Positions 6,419-8,426 of a stretch of 8,426 nucleotides of DNA are shown here, piece after piece. Origin of the DNA: Porphyromonadaceae bacterium UBA2751 (GTDB taxonomy: Bacteria > Bacteroidota > Bacteroidia > Bacteroidales > Muribaculaceae); assembly GCA_002353285.1 (NCBI GenBank), contig DEJJ01000015.1, forward strand, positions 49,067 to 57,492, given 5' to 3'. The notes under the pieces were generated by a model. It was not told the DNA's origin. It worked only from the letters and a program-made list of their open reading frames with translations, and searched no databases. The position numbers were made by a program, and so were the translations under genes. The first letter of the stretch is position 1. The number at the start of each line of letters is the position of its first letter.

Positions 6419-8239
6419 ATGCAAGACCTAAAGCGTAAAGCTCTGGCTGTACTCAAGAAGTTCTATGGCTATGACTCGTTTCATGACATGCAATATGAGG
6501 TGATTGAGCATGTGATGAATGGCCATGATGCTGTGGTGCTCATGCCCACGGGTGGTGGCAAGTCGATGTGTTACCAGATTCCAGCTCTGCTGCAGCCTGG
6601 CTGTGCGCTGGTGGTGTCGCCTCTGCTTGCGCTTATGAAGGACCAGGTTGATGCTCTTGTTGCCAATGGCATTCCTGCTGCAGCTGTCAACAGCCAGCAG
6701 AGTGAGGCCGAGAACCGAGTGATTATCGAGAATGTGTTCAAGCAGAACATCAAGCTGCTATATATTTCGCCTGAGCGCTTGATTGCCGATATGGACCAGT
6801 GGTCGGCTGGGATGCCTATCAGCCTGATTGCCATCGACGAGGCGCATTGCATATCACACTGGGGGCATGACTTTCGTCCTGAGTATTCACAGCTTGGGCT
6901 GGTAAAGCGGCGTTTCCCTAATGTGCCAGTGATTGCCCTTACAGCTACTGCCGACCGCTTGACGCGCATCGACATTGGTGAGCAGCTTAACATCAAGGAT
7001 GCTAGGTTGTTTATCAAGTCGTTTGACCGTCCCAACATATCGCTCAATGTGGTGAGTGGTGTAACAGGTCGCGAGAAGCTCAAGCGCATAGTTCGATTCA
7101 TCGAGAATCACCGTGGGCAGAGTGGCATTATCTACTGCCTGCGCCGTGACGATACTGAGAAGATGGCTCAGAACTTGCGCTCACTTGGCATTGATGCTCA
7201 AGCATTTCATGCCGGAATGGCAACATCGGTTAAGCTCAGAGTGCAGCGCGACTTCATTAATGATGACGTGCAGGTGATATGCGCCACCATAGCCTTTGGC
7301 ATGGGCATTGACAAGAGCAATGTGCGGTGGGTGATTCACAGCAATATGCCCAAGAATATCGAGAGCTACTATCAGGAGATAGGGCGTGCCGGTCGTGACG
7401 GGATGGCTGCCGATGCCTTGATGTTCTACTCCTTTGGCGATGTGAAGACGCTCATGAACTTTGCCAACGACTCAGGTCAGGCGTTGGTTAATATAGAGAA
7501 ACTGAATAGGATGCAGCAGTATGCCGAGGCCACTGTGTGCCGCCGCCGCATGTTGCTGAGCTATTTCAACGAGCGCTTCGACCACGACTGTGGTAACTGC
7601 GACGTGTGCAACAACCCGCCTGAGCGATTTGATGGCACCACTTTGTGCCAAATGGCATTGAGCGCTATAGTGCGCACCAAGGAGAAAGTGGGGTTCAGGC
7701 TGCTTATCGACATCCTGCGTGGTTCACGCAAGAGCGAGGTTGTTGCTGGTGGCTTTGACAAGATTAAGACTTATGGTGTGGGGCATGACTTTAGCAATGC
7801 CATGTGGAATGCTTACCTGTTGCAGATGCTGCAGCTTGGGCTGATTTATATAGCCTATGAGGATGAGGATCACTTGAAAATCACCGACTTTGGCAGTGAG
7901 GTGCTTTATGGCAAGCGGCAGGTGATGCTCTCTCGATTTTACTACGATAGTTATGAAAAGAAGCCTGCAAAGCGCAGGCCACAGCTTGCACTTGACGATG
8001 CGTCATCGAGCGACATGGCACTCTTTGAGAAGCTCAAGCTCACTCGCAAGGCTATTGCTAAGGCTCGTGGCATAGCGCCTTACATGGTGTTTAGCGACAA
8101 GGTGCTGATGGTGATGGCACAAGAAAAGCCAGTGACTAAGGCGCAGTTTGGCACGCTCTATGGTGTGGCCGAGGCCAAGACCGAGCTCTATTGGCGGCAG
8201 TTCACGTCGGTTATTCGTGACCACTTGAAAGGTTCATAG
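6419..8239 (+). CDS. recQ: ATP-dependent DNA helicase RecQ
   Basis: A 606-residue RecQ-family 3'-5' DNA helicase for recombination and replication-fork repair. In order: motif 0 region with Gln25; Walker A TGGGKS (44-49, Lys48); Walker B DEAH (140-143), followed by the RecQ-specific aromatic loop (SHWGHDFRP); ALTATAD (motif III); motif V block GMGIDKSNVRW; and motif VI QEIGRAGRDG (319-328). The zinc site has Cys374, Cys391, Cys394 and Cys397, with the same spacing as E. coli RecQ. A winged-helix RQC region (about 400-510) and a C-terminal HRDC domain (about 530-604) complete a full-length enzyme. One variation is that the usual Phe-Arg of motif 0 is Phe21-His22. The start is ATG 6419; the upstream DNA is pyrimidine-rich with no Shine-Dalgarno, normal for this phylum. 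It lies 53 bases after the sugar-transferase gene; a T8 run at about 6382-6389 has no hairpin, so co-transcription is plausible. Confidence 0.96.
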   Translation: MQDLKRKALAVLKKFYGYDSFHDMQYEVIEHVMNGHDAVVLMPTGGGKSMCYQIPALLQPGCALVVSPLLALMKDQVDALVANGIPAAAVNSQQSEAENRVIIENVFKQNIKLLYISPERLIADMDQWSAGMPISLIAIDEAHCISHWGHDFRPEYSQLGLVKRRFPNVPVIALTATADRLTRIDIGEQLNIKDARLFIKSFDRPNISLNVVSGVTGREKLKRIVRFIENHRGQSGIIYCLRRDDTEKMAQNLRSLGIDAQAFHAGMATSVKLRVQRDFINDDVQVICATIAFGMGIDKSNVRWVIHSNMPKNIESYYQEIGRAGRDGMAADALMFYSFGDVKTLMNFANDSGQALVNIEKLNRMQQYAEATVCRRRMLLSYFNERFDHDCGNCDVCNNPPERFDGTTLCQMALSAIVRTKEKVGFRLLIDILRGSRKSEVVAGGFDKIKTYGVGHDFSNAMWNAYLLQMLQLGLIYIAYEDEDHLKITDFGSEVLYGKRQVMLSRFYYDSYEKKPAKRRPQLALDDASSSDMALFEKLKLTRKAIAKARGIAPYMVFSDKVLMVMAQEKPVTKAQFGTLYGVAEAKTELYWRQFTSVIRDHLKGS

Positions 8240-8306
8240 GTAGGGGCAGGATCAGGCTAATGGCGTGAATTATCAGACACAAGGCACAACTTTTTGTTGG
8301 GTTACA

Positions 8307-8333
8307 TGGAATCGGTGGAATCAGTGGAATCAG
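8307..8333 (+). repeat. 9-bp tandem array, unit TGGAATCRG
   Basis: Three consecutive 9-mers: TGGAATCGG (8307-8315), TGGAATCAG (8316-8324) and TGGAATCAG (8325-8333). The unit length equals that of the array at the window edge but the sequence differs, so one element carries two unlike arrays with the same period. Confidence 0.85.
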
Positions 8334-8335
8334 AG

Positions 8336-8352
8336 CCACTCCTGCGGAGTGG
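8336..8352. repeat. Perfect hairpin CCACTCC-TGC-GGAGTGG
   Basis: CCACTCC (8336-8342) and GGAGTGG (8346-8352) form a perfect 7-bp stem with a 3-base loop. No T-run follows on either strand, so it is a poor Rho-independent terminator despite lying downstream of recQ. It is absent from the left copy. Confidence 0.8.
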
Positions 8353-8370
8353 AAATTAATGCTTCGCTAA

Positions 8371-8398
8371 AATTTTAATGGTGCTTCGCACTAAAATT
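8371..8398. repeat. AT-rich hairpin with GTGC-TTC-GCAC tip
   Basis: GTGC (8381-8384) pairs with GCAC (8388-8391) around TTC. After a 3-base bulge (8378-8380), AATTTTA (8371-8377) pairs with TAAAATT (8392-8398), giving 11 bp in total. The tip contains GCTTCGC (8383-8389), also present as a direct repeat at 8361-8367. On the + strand the second arm is not followed by a T-tract long enough for a standard terminator. Confidence 0.65.
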
Positions 8399-8399
8399 A

Positions 8400-8426
8400 T
8401 TGTTTCAACTGACTCGGGTGACTCAA
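8400..8426 (-). repeat. 9-bp tandem array, unit TTGAGTCAN (right, inverted)
   Basis: On the - strand the units are TTGAGTCAC (8418-8426), CCGAGTCAG (8409-8417) and TTGAAACAA (8400-8408). These match the left array unit by unit, including the degenerate last unit next to the core. The array may continue beyond the window. Confidence 0.8.

Larger units (their letters stand above)
8307..8426 (-). repeat. Right copy of composite intergenic repeat
   Basis: Read on the - strand from the window edge, this has four parts: a TTGAGTCAN 9-bp array; an AT-rich core with two GCGAAGC motifs; a hairpin with a 7-bp stem; and a second 9-bp array (CYGATTCCA on this strand). Bases 8387-8408 are the exact inverted counterpart of 30-51. 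It starts 67 bases after the recQ stop; the spacer 8240-8306 holds nothing I can name. The element has no coding potential I would trust. Its modular, hairpin-bearing form resembles dispersed REP- or MITE-like intergenic repeats, but family membership beyond these two copies is inference. Confidence 0.8.

Noticed and set aside
4983..8239. RecQ with a membrane transferase as a novel defence pair
   Set aside because: Both are canonical full-length housekeeping proteins with intact motifs; adjacency alone is not evidence.
8287..8299. CAAC-TTTTT-GTTG as recQ terminator
   Set aside because: The stem is only 4 bp and the T-run is in the loop rather than after the stem.
1..8426. Composite transposon or integrative element bounded by inverted repeats
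   Set aside because: There is no transposase, integrase or target-site duplication, and the cargo is typical chromosomal housekeeping genes.

Overview
The window reads as ordinary chromosomal DNA from a member of the Bacteroidota, most likely order Bacteroidales (a Muribaculaceae- or Prevotella-like gut lineage). The evidence is two promoters with the Bacteroidota-type -7 box TAnnTTTG, no Shine-Dalgarno sequences ahead of the genes, a large DUF349 repeat protein ending in the MGFF/coiled-coil tail I associate with this phylum, and a cyclophilin with a long internal insertion. The genus cannot be fixed from sequence alone.

Layout, all genes on the + strand. Bases 1-64 hold a partial copy of an intergenic repeat. 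A promoter near 119-153 precedes a probable three-gene operon: a small unrecognised helical protein (242-622), an exported cyclophilin-type peptidylprolyl isomerase (667-1563), and a single-unit M16 zinc protease (1560-2798) whose ATG overlaps the isomerase stop in an ATGA junction. Two weak hairpins follow. A second promoter (2894-2925) drives a 643-residue protein with five DUF349 repeats (2973-4904), closed by a strong intrinsic terminator (4922-4954). Next are an undecaprenyl-phosphate sugar phosphotransferase of the WbaP/WcaJ type starting at TTG (4983-6365) and, 53 bases later, a full-length RecQ helicase with an HRDC domain (6419-8239). The last 120 bases hold a second, fuller copy of the same repeat in opposite orientation.

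The genes do not form one pathway: protein folding and proteolysis, an RNA- or ribosome-linked candidate (DUF349), initiation of surface-polysaccharide synthesis, and DNA repair. No stretch over 300 bases lacks a gene.

The best candidate for something undescribed is the repeat family at the two edges. The right copy is composite: a 9-bp tandem array (TTGAGTCAN type on the - strand), an AT-rich hairpin core with two GCTTCGC motifs, a 7-bp-stem hairpin CCACTCC/GGAGTGG, and a second, different 9-bp array (TGGAATCRG). The left copy shares the first array and a 22-bp exact match, inverted. Both window ends lie inside the repeat, so this may be an assembly contig that broke at a dispersed repeat. 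I see no defence system, mobile-element enzyme, CRISPR array or RNA gene.
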